From: Hemicordylus capensis | Lineage: Eukaryota > Chordata > Lepidosauria > Squamata > Cordylidae | Length of the DNA stretch: 64,000 bases | Reading direction: 5' to 3' | Assembly: GCF_027244095.1 (NCBI RefSeq) | Contig: NC_069658.1 | Location: forward strand, 365,044,687 to 365,108,686 | Part shown: one piece after another, positions 33,033 to 45,034 of the stretch | Layout: every line of letters starts with the position of its first letter | Numbering within the stretch: the first letter of the stretch is position 1 | Notes under the pieces: model-generated | What the model was told of the DNA's origin: nothing | The model's database searches: none | Seen by the model: the letters and a program-made list of their open reading frames with translations, nothing else | Program-made: the position numbers and the translations under genes

Positions 33033-34262
33033 CATTTATTTTATTTATTTATTTTTTATTTTTACATTTCTATACCGCCTTTCGTTAAAAGAAAACCCCA
33101 AGGCGGTTTACAAAACTTAAAACACACAATAAAAAGCAATAAAAACATCAAGCAATAAAAACATCAAGCTAAAAACATATAAAACAGGGATAAAAACAAT
33201 ACAACAGATAAAAACACACAGAAGCAGCAGTAAAAACGATTATGTAAAAGCCTGGGTAAAAAGCCAAGTCTTTAAAAGCTTTCTAAAAGCTGTGATGGAG
33301 TCTGAGGAACGAATGGCCACTGGGAGAGCATTCCAGAGTCTAGGAGCAGCAACAGAGAAGGCCCTGTTCCGAGTGCACGACAGCTGGGCCTCCCTCATTG
33401 TCGGCACCCGGAGCAGGGCCCCCTCAGATGTCCTTGTCAAGTGGGCAGCAACCCTTGGGAGCAGGCGGTCCCTCAAATACTCCAGGCCCAAACCGTTTAG
33501 GGCTTTAAAGGTCAAAACCAGCACCTTGAATTGGACCCGGAAACGAACTGGCAGCCAGTGCAGCTCTTTCAAAATGGGGGTGATATGGTCCCAATGGGCA
33601 GCTCCGGATAAAACCCTCGCTGCCGCGTTTTGCACTAGCTGCAGTTTCCGGATATTCTTCAAGGGCAGCCCCACATAGAGCGCGTTGCAGTAATCCAGCC
33701 GTGATGTGACTAAGGCGTGGGTAACCGTGGCCAGCTCTGCCTTCTCAAGAAAGGGACGCAGCTGGTGCACCAGCCGAAGCCGTGCAAAGGCACCCCTGGC
33801 CACCGCCTCCACCTGAGCTTCCAAAAGCAGAGCCGGGTCCAGTAGTACCCCCAAGCTGCGTACTTGCTCCTTCAAGGGGAGTACAATCCCATCCAGAACC
33901 GGTAAAATCTCCTCATCCCGACTGGCTCTCCTACTGACCAACAGTACCTCCATCTTGTCCGGATTCAATTTCAGTTTGTTAGCCCACATCCAACCCATCA
34001 CGGCCTCCAGCCCCCGATTCAGGACATCCACCGCCTCCCTAGGATCAGATGACAAGGAGAGATAGAGCTGAGTGTCATCTGCATATTGCTGACAACTCAG
34101 TCCAAGTCCCCGGATGACCTCTCCCAGCGGCTTCATGTAGATGTTAAACAGCATGGAGGACAAGACCATCCCTGCGGGACCCCACAGGCCAACGGCCACG
34201 GGGCCGAGCAGTAGTCCCCCAGCACCACCTTCTGGACCCTCCCCTCAAGAAAGGACCGGCCT
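33033..34262 (-). mobile_element. L2-clade LINE, best-preserved copy
   Basis: An uninterrupted minus-strand frame of 319 codons (33240-34199) covers the RT from just before the catalytic box to the C-terminus: LSCQQYADDTQLYLSLS, NKLKLNPDKMEVLLVS, VRSLGVLLDP, TSRLDYCNALYVGLPL, LQLVQNAAARVLSG, LHWLPVRFRVQFKVL and FSVAAPRLWNALP. GVPQGWS-type sequence lies in another frame just upstream (34133-34230), so at least one frameshift. 5'-truncated at about 34262. The 3' end is ccgcctttcgttaaaagaaa (plus-strand reading) with a T-rich tail at 33036. Confidence 0.92.
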
Positions 34263-36829
34263 AGACATTTCCCCTCGTTTCTGAGATGCAGTTTTCCCCA
34301 CCTAAAATAAATCAATGTTCTTTCTATTCCACAGTAGAATCCTAAATACAGCCAGACACCAGACTTCATCCATTCAGTTTACCACAATTGTGTTATATCC
34401 TGTCCAACAAATGATCCCACATCTGCCTTGTGTCAGAAAATGGGCATTGAGCTATACGGCAACAGAACCTAGGCTCGGGGCCAAACCACACATTACACAC
34501 ATTATGGGATATCCATAGTCAGCCCCCCTTTTATATTTGATATTAAAGCAGCTGAGGGTTCTCAGTTTTGATCAGAGGAGCCCTGCAGAGGAGGGAGTGC
34601 TTAACCCCTACCCCCCCCCCGCCACACCCAACATGGTTTCCTGGACCTAAAAGTCACACCTCTAGTTGCTATTTAGCCCTGCAGCAGGGAAAACAAAATG
34701 CAGAAAATCTATTGTGCCGCAATTCTTAGAAGATAAATATTCTAAGCCCAAGACAGCAGCTGGTGGTACCTCCGACAGAGGCAAATTTATCTGGCCCAAC
34801 AAAATCGTAATGGAGGCACGGTAAGCATTTTTCATCTCATACGCTCCTTCACTGGTGAAAATAGGAACACGCTTGTGAATATGCAGGGGGTGTGGCGAAG
34901 CAACCTGGGAGGCATGGCTTGGAATTCTGACTACAAGCCTGCCACGGATGGAAAGCAGGTAGTAAAGTGCACAAAGAGCACATTGTTCCAGATCACCAAA
35001 GCAAACAAGCCAAGCCCATACCCTCCAACACTGCACAGATGAAAACAGGGACCCACATGTAACAACCCAGTCTCATCTCAAGGATTACTGCCCACCCCCA
35101 CCCATGCCGTTTTACACATTGCTGATGACTAGATTCCACCCATGATATGCTGAGCACCACATAGTGCCTTAGTGCTTTGTACCCATTTACATCCAGGTAC
35201 ACTAGAGATATGATGCATCCACCCACATAGCTGGAGATTTAATTTGCAGAGACTCTAGGGAAGGAGCTGAATCCTAAAGAATGACTCAGAAATTCATGTG
35301 ACCAATTATACAAAAGAACAAAGCATCCCCAAACAAGGAGAGAACAGAGACAGATTCCCGAAAAGAAAGGACTCTCCTTGGTAAACAGGTCGGCAGGTGG
35401 TGCTGGGGAGACTCTCTCTCTCTCTCTCTCCCTCTCCACACACACACATACTCATTCATTCATTCATTCATTCCAGAGTTTCATGATAATTCATTTGTTT
35501 ATAAACAAACAAACAAACAAACAAACAAACTAAAAGCACCTAAATATCTCTAGGTGCTATGCATAGGTTAGTTCCTAGTAGAACAAATGGAACTTATTTT
35601 CCACCTCTTCTAGCATGATGACTCTTACCTAGGATCCCCTCCCATGTGCTGTAAATGTAACTGATTGTCAACACAAGTGTTACAAAGGGGTTTGGCCTCT
35701 ACTTTGAGTAGCTGCTATCTTGAAACAATATGGCAGATCTGCAAAATAAATAATAATAATTCTGCCAAGGTCTCCTAGGTCCCCCTCCCTTTGGTTTATA
35801 TCCAACTGTATAAGCAATTGTTTTTAGGGGCATGGACACACTAACACCGACATGGTGAGCTCATAACCCTTCTTCCCCTTAGAAAGTAGGCTAAAAAACA
35901 ATATAGGCCCTGTCACCAGTTTATAATCAAATAGGTATGATACAAAAAGAAAAAAAGGGAAGAGAAGAATAAGCAAAGTCAGGTACCAAAACTTTCACAT
36001 AATAACCAGGTGGGATGACTACATAGGAAATAGTTCTGGGAGAAGAAGAGTCTGATGGCGCTGGCTGAGCTGAAGTGGTGTAGGCAGGGGAGGTCCTCAT
36101 TGTCTTGCCCCTTCTACTGATGTCGCCCATCGGGAATGACTGCTAGTGGAGGCCTGAGAGGAAAGAGGATGGAGTAGACCCTGCTGTCTCATCTCTCCCT
36201 CTGCTGCAGTCAGATGGAGTTAATCATGCCCTGCCTGTGCTTGAGCACATGTGCTCTACAGCTGTGGAGTCTTCACTGTGCCAGATCAAGCCAGTTCTAT
36301 TCTGATGCTTGGTTATTCATTACAGGGTCCATTTGTATGGCAAAATGTACTAGTGGCTCCTAAAGCTCTCTTTGTAGACTAGAGCAGCTCCCCAAGATAC
36401 AAAAGTTTGCCATCTAGGCCAGTATCTTTGGATGGCTTGATGAGATTGGATCTTTCCCCTTGGGTGCAGCTGCCTGCAGTTTGAACGTTGCCATACTCTC
36501 TTGGCCAGATTGATCACCAAATGTGGAGTTGGAAAGAAACAGTTCCAGTGACTGCACTGATCAGTGCCTCTTATGAGAGTTTGCCTTTGCCTCTACAAAT
36601 TTTCTGTCTGTTGATCAGTTTTCTGCAGCTTGGTCCCTTCCTCATATACACACACATACACACAGCGAAGCTGTGGAGAGCTATCCCTCCATCCATAACA
36701 TGTGAACTGAATTTTGTGTTATGGCCTGTTGATCAGGAAGGATTTGCAGCTTGCAGGACTATCCCACAAAGGCTGAGGTGTGATAAGGGCACTCCTCGGC
36801 CCTTGGCCAGTGCTTGGCCAGATCTGACG
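34263..36829. other. Intergenic, microsatellites only
   Basis: No gene recognised. Simple repeats: (tc)n at 35411-35430, (cattc)-type at 35452-35472 and (aaac)n at 35502-35530, plus a C run at 34611-34620. Confidence 0.4.
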
Positions 36830-37136
36830 CTGGAGAGGAGAGCTGGTCTTGTGGTAGCAAGCATGACTTGTCCCCTTAGCTAAGCAGAGTCCACCCTGGT
36901 TGCATATGAATGGGAGACTTGATGTGCGAGCACTGTAAGATATTCCCCTCAGGGGATGGAGCCAATTTGGGAAGAGCAGAAGGTTTCAAGTTCCCTCCCT
37001 GGCTTCTCCAAAATAGGGCTGAGAGAGATTCTTGCCTGCAACCTTGGAGAAGCCGCTGCCAGTCTGTAAAGACAATACTGAGCTAGATAGACCAGTGGTC
37101 TGACTCAGTATATGGCAGCTTCCTATGTTCCTATGA
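36830..37136 (+). repeat. Dimeric 5S/tRNA SINE, plus strand
   Basis: Head gagctggtcttgtggtagca, then a 5S-rRNA-like part: agctaagcagagtccaccct matches the 5S A-box/intermediate element and gaatgggagact the C-box. After gatattcccctc comes a tRNA-like unit (ggagccaatttgggaagagc, B-box worn to aagttccctccc), then ctgcaaccttggagaagccg, actgagctagatagaccag and tatggcagcttcctatgttc. About 305 bp. Pol III would use the 5S-type internal promoter; inference. Confidence 0.8.
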
Positions 37137-37233
37137 CGCTGGCCCCGAGGGCATGCTAATAACTGTTACTTGGATAAACCCTTTGCTTGTCATTTTTAGT
37201 TGCCCTGTTGGACAAAACTAAATGAGATGTGAG

Positions 37234-37420
37234 CAGGGCCGGACTGGGGGCACTGAGAGGGCAGTGGAATGTATGTGGGGAGGGCATCGGGTTTTGAGCA
37301 GAATGGGTACTTAAGGGTGGGAGTATTCATTGCTACCAAGTGCGGCGGGGCACAGGGGCACCCCGTGGGTGGGGCACCCCGGGAATGTGCCCTGTTGCCC
37401 TGTGGGCCAGTCCGAGCCTG
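37234..37420. mobile_element. 187-bp hAT element with exact 8-bp target duplication
   Basis: Ends CAGGGCCGGACTGG and CCAGTCCGAGCCTG, near-perfect inverted repeats. Exact GATGTGAG duplication at 37226-37233 and 37421-37428. GC-rich, non-coding. A clean, recent-looking insertion of a family different from the TAGGGRTGTGC group. Confidence 0.9.
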
Positions 37421-37428
37421 GATGTGAG

Positions 37429-38429
37429 CAGATCTCCTGGTGCTTCCATCCTTCTCCTCCAAAGTGGCTGCAAGGGCCTCACACTGGAGTGAAGCTGCAA
37501 CACGAGCAGAGGGGTTTTAGCTCTCCCCTCCAGCCCTTTTCCTGATCCAAACTGTCCCGTGAAGCTGCTATTTTGTCCTGGGAACCAGGATTTTATGAGC
37601 CATTGCTAGATCTTTTCGAATGCAGACCTAATTTTACAATTTGCTCCATAATGTTTCTTTCTACTGAATGGCAAACGTTTCTCTGGGAAACAGGCCACCG
37701 TCCTGTGGAGACAGACTTATGTATCCTGCTGTGTGTGTAGTTTAGACTGTTCTTCCAACTTTTGTTAGGGAAATGATGACTAGCACATCATTTGTGTCAT
37801 ACAAAGGGAGCAGCACCCTGTGGGTACCTGCAGATTCTCTATACGCATGGAAGTCAAATTCATACCAGTCTTCTGACACACCTTATTTGCAGTAGGCTGA
37901 CGTTGTCCCTGTTGGAAATGGTCTACCTTGATTTGAGACAGGTGTCTTCAGCAATTTGCATTTTCAATTATGTGTAATTGATCAACCAATAAATTACGCA
38001 AAAACATTCCCTGAATTAAGGCTTTTTACAAACCTCAAGTAGCATAGACATTGGACCTTTTTAAAATGCTCAAATAAGACACGGGGGTGACCACGTTTCT
38101 CAGCACAGCGGTCTGCATACCAAAACCTTCCTAGGGCCCAGAGCCAGAAGACATACACAGTCAAATGAAAACAAGCCAGAAATGTTCACAAATGTTGGGT
38201 TTATGATTTTAAAAAGAGAGAGGAACCCAGCAAATTATATTTGCCCACATTTGCTCTCTTTTCTCTGGCACACACACACTGAGTTCCTCTATCTCCCTCA
38301 CATACCCTTCAGGTGGGCTTGCGGCCTAGCCAGTCTGAAACCAACTCAACCATGTTTGTTTGCTTTTTAAGCTCAGCTTAAATTAGATGTCAGGGATGGT
38401 TTTACATCGGGATGATAGAAAAGTAGTCA
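37429..38429. other. Intergenic, nothing recognised
   Basis: No exon or repeat family identified. Confidence 0.35.
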
Positions 38430-38690
38430 CAGTGGCCAACATGCTGCACACCATTATGGAGACAGAGCACACCACAGTCGCAGAACTGGAAGACACTGCT
38501 GCTGATGTGCGATTGCACAAGCAGCATTCCAGCACTTTCTCCTAGCTTCCACAATGGGAAAAAGTGTGTGTGTGGGGGGGTGCTGCTTGTGCAGCCATGT
38601 GTCGGCAGCAGCTGCCTCATAGCCTTCTTGTTGCACAACAGTGGTGCACACACCATGTCAGACCATATTGACATGGCAGTTTGTCGTTCT
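38430..38690. mobile_element. Fold-back element, family C
   Basis: Left arm ccaacatgctgcacaccatt with gcgattgcacaagcagc; right arm gctgcttgtgcagcc with ggtgcacacaccatgtcaga. Arms pair imperfectly over roughly 100 bp. Same organisation as 29490-29762. Non-coding. Confidence 0.55.
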
Positions 38691-39536
38691 TGCTGCTCGT
38701 CTTTTCTCCCATATTTCTGATTGACAGGGAAAAGGAGGAGGGGAAAGGAGGCCCATTTTAGCTGGTGTGGAACTACAATGCAGAAGAAGAGAGGTGGGAA
38801 TTTAAACCTCGTGGAAATATATTAATTAGCACAGTGCTTGTTGCAATCTTTGGTTTTACTGGCCTGAGTGATAACTGCAGTCCCTCTGCCATCCTTGTCA
38901 TTCCAGAGAAATGCCACAGGGTGGTGCTAGTGCAAAGGCCAATTGTGTTCTCCGTTGTATGGCCCTACCCCACCCAGCCCCAGCTTGTCACGCTTCTCAA
39001 GCTAGCAAGGTGCTGCAAAAGTGAAGTTGTGACTTCTGTTTAAATAATGGCTAGCCAGGCATTGCAAGAACTGAAGGGACAGACTAGTATTCATGCTTGA
39101 AATGCCTTTCCCAGGCAGATTCAGCAGTCACCTTCTATGAGTGTTTGGGAGTAGCAGTGCACAGCACGGCCAGCTTGGCAGGAAGCCTTGGCTGGTTGGG
39201 AAAGATGACTTGACCTGCTTTTTGGCATATGCTCCACTGCCACTGAGATAAGCTTCAAACAGATGAGCATAAACTCAGCGTTGCTGGCATGGCCTCACCA
39301 CTTGTGTAGATCACCAGGTTGCCCAGTCTGGCAGATGTGCCACTTGACTCTATTGACCATGGACAGCCCCTGGTTTCTGGAATCAGTCCCCGCTCAAGCA
39401 CTGTCCCTATGTTTGCCTCTTGGGAATGCCCCGCTAACATTTTTGTTTTAGTTGGAGTTACTTTGAGTTGCCATTCTTCAGGGTTATCCTCACTCCCAGG
39501 TCTCTAGAAGTTAAACCTCTTGAGTGGAGACTGGTG
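38691..39536. other. Intergenic, nothing recognised
   Basis: No exon or repeat family identified. Confidence 0.35.
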
Positions 39537-39544
39537 GAGGATGC

Positions 39545-40146
39545 TAGGGGTATGCACAAGCCAAAAAATGTGGTTTGGTCTGAATACCAATCTATTTGAA
39601 CCAAAGCCACGTAGCTCCAAACCAGTTCGGTCGAACCAGCTGGCCAGCCTGATCCATTTGATCGAACCGGTCCAGGCAGTTTGGGCAGCCATTACTAGTA
39701 AAGAGGAATCTGGTGAGGATTCCCCTTTACAAGTGCAGGGGGTGGGGGCCCTTAAGGGTGGCGAGAGAGGGGGACAGGAGCTTACCCAGGCGGCATGGCT
39801 GCCCTCACTGCGGCTCACCCTCCCGGCATGGCCTCAAACGTGCTCCCTCCTCCTTTAGCTGCCGCCAAGCCAGTGGCTTGGTAAAGGACTGGGGGGCGCA
39901 CTTGGGGCCGTGCCAGGAAGGCGGGCAGCGGCACTTGCAGTGGCACCAGCTGGGTAAGCACCTTTCCCCCTCTCTAGCCACCCCGCCAGGCTGCTCATTA
40001 TAATGCCGAACCGCTTCACCCAAACCAGGCCTGGTTCGGTTCAGTTACAGACTGACTCACAGCTGGTTTGGTCTGGGATCAAACCCCCGAACTGGCCCCA
40101 ATTCAGCGTGAACCAGTTTGGCATGAACCATTCGTGCTCACCCCTA
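39545..40146. mobile_element. 602-bp hAT element, TAGGGRTGTGC family, copy 2
   Basis: Left end TAGGGGTATGCAC, right end on the minus strand TAGGGGTGAGCAC. Flanking octamers gaggatgc (39537-39544) and gtggatgc (40147-40154) differ at one position. Sub-terminal sequence keeps ggttcggt-type repeats. Interior is largely unlike copy 1; no transposase. Confidence 0.75.
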
Positions 40147-40154
40147 GTGGATGC

Positions 40155-40756
40155 ATCTTGTCTTTTATATACATGCATGTTAATGCAGTGCATACATGTG
40201 GACATGAAGGTACCATGAGGTGAGCACAGCCTGGGGTGGCCCAACACATTGTGGCAGCTCAGGCAAGGCATCAAATGTCACCTTGCCCCTTGCCCCTGGT
40301 GGGGGCCAGCGTTCTTTCAAAACTGACCTTTGTAAGCTTTGGAAATGGTGGGGGTGGCGGCGGAGGGAAAGTTGCCAGAAGTCTCCTCTTTTTTCTTCGT
40401 GCTTCTTGCAGTCTCTGCAAAGAGTGTGAGGAGAGGCACTCCTCGCAAAGGCTGTGCATGTCAGATCAGTCCCAACGAGCAGCTCCAATGGTGACAGCAG
40501 AGGGCATCTCCCTGCCCTGCTAGCAGCCCAATAATCTGCCACCTGAGACTATCACCTCACCCCGCCTCGCCTCATGAAAGGACCGCTCCCAGTGAAGCTC
40601 ATTTTGAATTGTCAAAAGCAGATCGTTTGGCAGTTGTGTCCTTTTGCTGAATCTTTAATCTTACTGGCTTTTAAAGCAATGCAAGAGATATGATCACAGA
40701 GCCTACAGAGTTGAACCTTCAGCAATGTGTAATGCGAGGGTGAGAGCTCTTGGCCA
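40155..40756. other. Intergenic, possible worn transposon
   Basis: gtggcagctcaggcaaggc near 40251 and ctgccacctgag near 40536 form a weak inverted pair, perhaps a decayed DNA element. Nothing else recognised. Confidence 0.3.
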
Positions 40757-40996
40757 GTAGTGGTGTAGTGGTTAGAGTGCTGGACTAGGACCGGGGAGAC
40801 CAGAGTTCAAATCCTCATTCAGCCATGATACTTGCTGGGTGACTCTGGGCCAGTCACTTCTTTCTCAGCCTAACCTACCTCAAAGGGTTGTTGTGAGCAG
40901 AAACTTAAGTATGTAGTACACTGCTCTGGGCTCCTTGGAGGAAGAGCGGGATAGAAATGTAATAAATGAATGAATGAATGAATGAATGAATGAATG
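40757..40996 (+). repeat. tRNA-derived SINE, full length
   Basis: Best copy of the 240-bp family: head agtagtggtgtagtggttag (A-box), gagttcaaatcctc (B-box), tactttgctgggtgactctgg-type body (gctgggtgactctgggccag), ggttgttgtgagcagaaact, and a 3' end ctctgggctccttggaggaa followed by (aatg)n at 40961-40996. The internal promoter is recognisable. Confidence 0.85.
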
Positions 40997-41043
40997 CTTG
41001 GTAAGAAAATGGGTGGAGGGGGGTTACAAGTCTTGTTCCTATG

Positions 41044-42550
41044 TTTACCCCTGCTAACTGAGCAAAGAGACATCTTTTAAAGTGGTGATGCTCTTATACT
41101 TAGCTGGTGGAGAGCAACTGGCCCTATCCAACTTTAGCACAGCATCCCTCCAGTGGCTGTTGATGGTGTCCACCTCATTCATTCAATCATTCATTTGATT
41201 TATATACCACCCTTCCAAAATGGCTCAGGGTGGTTAACTACAGAATAAAAATGATTAAAACCAGTTAACAATTAAAATCAAAACTGTAAAAACAGAATAA
41301 AACCAATTAAACATTCAAACAGCTGATGCACCACTGTTTTGAGGTCATCCACTTCAAGGAATGGGTGCAGCTGTCACATCAGCCAAAGCGGATAGAAAGC
41401 ACTCCTGGCCATGGCCTGCACCTGAGATACCAGGATGAAGCCTGGGTCCAGGAGTACTCTCAAGCTGTGCACCTGCTCCTTCTGGGGAAGTGTAACCCCA
41501 TCCAGCACAGGAAGATCTAACTCACCCCTCAGATTCTGAGCCCCCACGATGAGCACTTCCATCTTGCTTGGATTCAGCTTCAATTTGTTATCCCTCATCC
41601 AGCCCATTACTGCCTGCAGGCAGGCATTTAGAGAATGAGTGCCATTTCCTGAAGATGAAAAGGAGAAGTAGATTTGGATGTCATCAGCATACTGATAACA
41701 CCTAGCACCAAACCTCCTGATGACTTCACCCAGCGATTTCATGTAGATATTGAAAAGCATTCATGACAGAATGGAGCCCTGGGGGACTCCATATAACAGC
41801 TCCTGTTTTGAGGAGCAACTGTCACCAAGCTTCACCATCTGGAATCTACCCGAGAAATAGGAGCACAACCACTGCAAAGCAGTGCCCCCTATCCCCAACT
41901 CCCACAGGCAATCCAGAAGGATACCATGGTCGATGGTATCGAACGCTGCCGAGAGATGCAGAAGAACCAGCAGAGTCACACTCCCTCTGTTGGTTCCGCA
42001 GTAAAGGTCATCCATCAGGCCGACCAAGGCTGTCTCAACCCCATCACCAGCTCTAAAGCCAGTTTGAACTGGGTCTAGATAATCAGTTTCCTCCAAAAAT
42101 GCCTGGAGCTGGTTGTCCACCACCCTCTCAATCACCTTGACCAACCAAGGGAGATTGGAGATTGGCCTGTAACTATCCATCGCTAAGGGGTCCAGGGAAG
42201 GCTTCTTTAAGAGTGGTCTAACCATTGCCTCCTTCAGGCAGGGGAGCACCCTACCCTCCCTCAGCAATGCATTTATGATATTAATTAGGCCATCTCCAAC
42301 AATCTCCCTGCTAGATAGAAGCAGCCAAGACAGGCAAGGATCCAGTGAACAGGTGGTAGGCTGCACCATCCCAAGCAGCTTGTCCACATCCTCAGGAGTC
42401 ACAGAAACATACCTTATGTTTCTTTTTTAGATTGTGAGCCCTTGTGGGACAGGGCCCTTGTGGGACAGACAAATAAGATGGCTATCTTTGTTTGTTTGTA
42501 TATATGTAAACTGCTTTGAGAACTTTGGTTGAAGAGTGGTATATGCATAT
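41044..42550 (+). repeat. Family A repeat split by an L2 LINE
   Basis: 5' part 41044-41175 (ccctgctaactgagcaaaga, ctggccctatccaactttag, ccagtggctgttgatggtgt) and 3' part 42411-42550 (accttatgtttc, agattgtgagcccttgtggg, gcttcgg-free tail actttggttgaagagtggta). The two halves would join seamlessly if the L2 at 41176-42410 were absent; ACCT is found on both sides. A duplicated 'cccttgtgggaca' block lies in the 3' part. Confidence 0.75.
41176..42410 (-). mobile_element. L2-clade LINE inside a family A repeat
   Basis: Minus-strand RT over most of its length: TTCSLDPCLSWLLLSS, DSYRPISNLPWLVKVIERVV, PVQTGFRAGDGVETALVGLM, LLHLSAAFDTIDHGILLDC, YGVPQGSILS, then CYQYADDIQIYF, NKLKLNPSKMEVLIV and HSLRVLLDP. 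One in-frame stop lies between GVPQGSILS and MLFNIYMK (41761-41763). The end of RT is missing: sequence jumps near 41320-41374 to a short 3' UTR, an internal deletion. 5'-truncated. Confidence 0.9.
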
Positions 42551-43867
42551 TCGTCTTCGTCGTCGTCGTGGTAGTGGCAGTAGTTTGTGAAATATTGGAT
42601 GCTGTGCTGCTGGCCCTGGCACTATAAAAGCTTCAGTGGCATAGCACCATTGATAGTGGCCCATGTTCAAATTTATGGCCAGGTTGCCACCACCACTGCC
42701 ACTGCCACTGCCACCTCCGCAGCCCTGTCTCCCCTAACCACCTGGATGACCCGCCACCTGTGGTGCAGTATAATGATGTCATGACCGGGCAACAGACTGA
42801 CATTATCATACTGCATGGCAGCCAGTGCAGGTTAGCAAGCTGGGTCCTATGCAAGGAATGTTGACTTACGTGTTGCAGCTGCAGAAGTGGCAGTGAGCTG
42901 GAGGAGAGAGAAGCAGGCAGATGAGTGAGGGAGATGGCAGATGAGGAGCCCTCAGCAACCTCTCTTCTTTTTTGGGGGGGGGGATCTGGGGTGACTTGTG
43001 TCCTTTGGACACACCCCTTCAATTACCGATACGTCCTTAAAAGGAGGCACATTTTTTTTCAGCTTGTGAGGAGGGCCTTCATTCTCTGAGCTATGTGATA
43101 TACAGGTGAAGCTTTAACCCAGCCTACAATGGCAACCATGGGAAAGTCTCACTGCTGTATTTCTGCTTGTTGCACAGCTGTTAATGGCACAGATCAGGGG
43201 TGCTGCCACAAGAAATGGTGGCAAACCTGCTTCTGGGTGACTGCGGGAATATGAGGCACACAACAGCTTTTCGTCTTACAGGCACATACATGTTAAGTCA
43301 GTTTCTAGCAAAGATGCTGAGATGGTTCAAAGGTTGTCTAGAATCAATAAGCTTACATTGTTGAAATCCATGTGGTCCCTCCTTTCCTAAAAATTTCATA
43401 AACTCTTCTTTCTTCCATTTTGAATAGCATTATGCTAGGTAACATGCTGCATAATGTAGCACAGCATAACAAGAAGTTGAACAGGCCATGGGGAAGTTAA
43501 TCTGGCTTGTCCCAGCCAATGTTAGAGCAGTGCCTGCAATGCTTCCCAATAGTCTTGGTTGTGTCAGTACTTGGAAATGCAATTTATACACGACTGAGAC
43601 ATGGCTACATTTGCTCTGTAGATTTCTCTCTTTTTTGGAGAAAAATTTAAGAGGCCTCTCCCATCAGAGCCAAGTTCTCTGTGCTCAGGGTACATCTTCT
43701 GCATTCCTTAAAAATGAAAGACAGAAACAATGTCCCCCCCACCCCCGCTCTCCTCTCAAGCCCATATTGAATTATGGAAAGAGCCAGGCACCAAGTTTAG
43801 GGATGAAGAACAAAACTGTCTGAAAACAGGCGGGAGAGGTTCTTTTCTGTGTAAAAAGGGATCGAGC
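42551..43867. other. Intergenic, nothing recognised
   Basis: Short triplet runs (cgtcgtcgtcg at 42556-42568, accactgccactgcc near 42690). No exon supported. Confidence 0.35.
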
Positions 43868-44872
43868 TACATAAGAACATAAGAGCCCTGCTGGATCAGG
43901 ACCAAGGCCCATCTAGTCCAGCATCCTGTTTCACACAGTGGCCCACCAGATGCCACTGGAAGCCACAGGCAGGAGCTGAAGGCATGTCCTCTCTCCTGCT
44001 GTTACTCCCCTGCAACTGATACTCAGTGGCATCCTGCCTTTGAGGCTGGAGGTGGCCTATAGCCCTCCAACTAGTGGCTGATGTTAGACCTCTCCTCCAT
44101 GAAGTTATCCAAACCCCTCCTAAAGCCATCCAGGTTTTTGGCTATCACCACATCTCGTGGCAGAGAATTCCACATTGCATTGTGTGAAAAAGTACTTCCA
44201 TTTGTTGGTCCTAAATTTCGTGCTAATCAATTTCATGGGATGACCCCTGGTTCTAGTGTTATGTGAGAAGGAGAATTTCTCTCTGTCCACTTTCTCCACA
44301 CCATGCATGATTGTATAGACTTCTATCATGTCTCCCTGCAGTCGTCTTTTTCCTATACTAAAAAGCCCCAGGTGTTGTAGCCTTGCCTCATAAGGAAGGT
44401 GCTCTAGGCCCCTGATCATCTTGGTTGCCCTCTTCTGCACTTTTTCCAGTTCTACAATGTCATTTTTTAGATGTGGTGACCAGAATTGTAAGCAGTACTC
44501 CAGCTGTGTCCGCCCCATAGTTTTGTATAAGGGCATTATAATATTAGCAGTTTTATTTTCAGCCCCCTTTCTAATGATCCCTAGCATGGAACTGGCCTTT
44601 TCACAGCTGCCGCACATTGAGTCAACACTTTCAATGAACTGTCCATCACAACCCCAAGATCTTTCTCCTCGTCAGTCACCGACAGCTCAGATCCCATCAG
44701 TGTATACTTGAAGTTGGGGTTTTTCGTCCCAATGTGCATCACTTTACACTTGCCAACATTGATATGCATTTGCCATTTTGTCGCCCACTCATCCAGTTTG
44801 GAGAGATCCTGGCCACCTCGCTGCTTACCCCTACAGAGTGGTGTACAAATTATGGCAGGACCACAATTCATT
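43868..44872 (-). mobile_element. CR1-clade LINE, 3' third
   Basis: Minus strand. Two frames read the RT end: LDEWATKWQMHINVGKCKVM and SVTDEEKDLGVVMDSSLK (44581-44871), then [59 protein letters not shown] and the FSHNTRTRGHPMKL block (44120-44617). A frameshift joins them near 44600 in nucleotide terms. The 3' UTR runs to gggctcttatgttcttatg-type end at 43868. 5'-truncated. Confidence 0.9.
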
Positions 44873-45034
44873 ACTATTGGGCTGGAATCTCCAAAAACTC
44901 TCAGCAGCCTTTGTGATGCTTAAAACTTGACTGGAGAGGTTCTTGTGGAGTAAGGTGTACTTCTGGGATTGAGTTTAAAGGGGGCAATTTTGATGAATTT
45001 TTTCATGTGCATTGAAAGGCATCACCTTTCAACG

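Noticed and set aside
33292-33678. 128-codon plus-strand frame
   Set aside because: Antisense to the L2 reverse transcriptase.
35409-35530. CRISPR-like array
   Set aside because: These are adjacent simple microsatellites without spacers, in a vertebrate genome.
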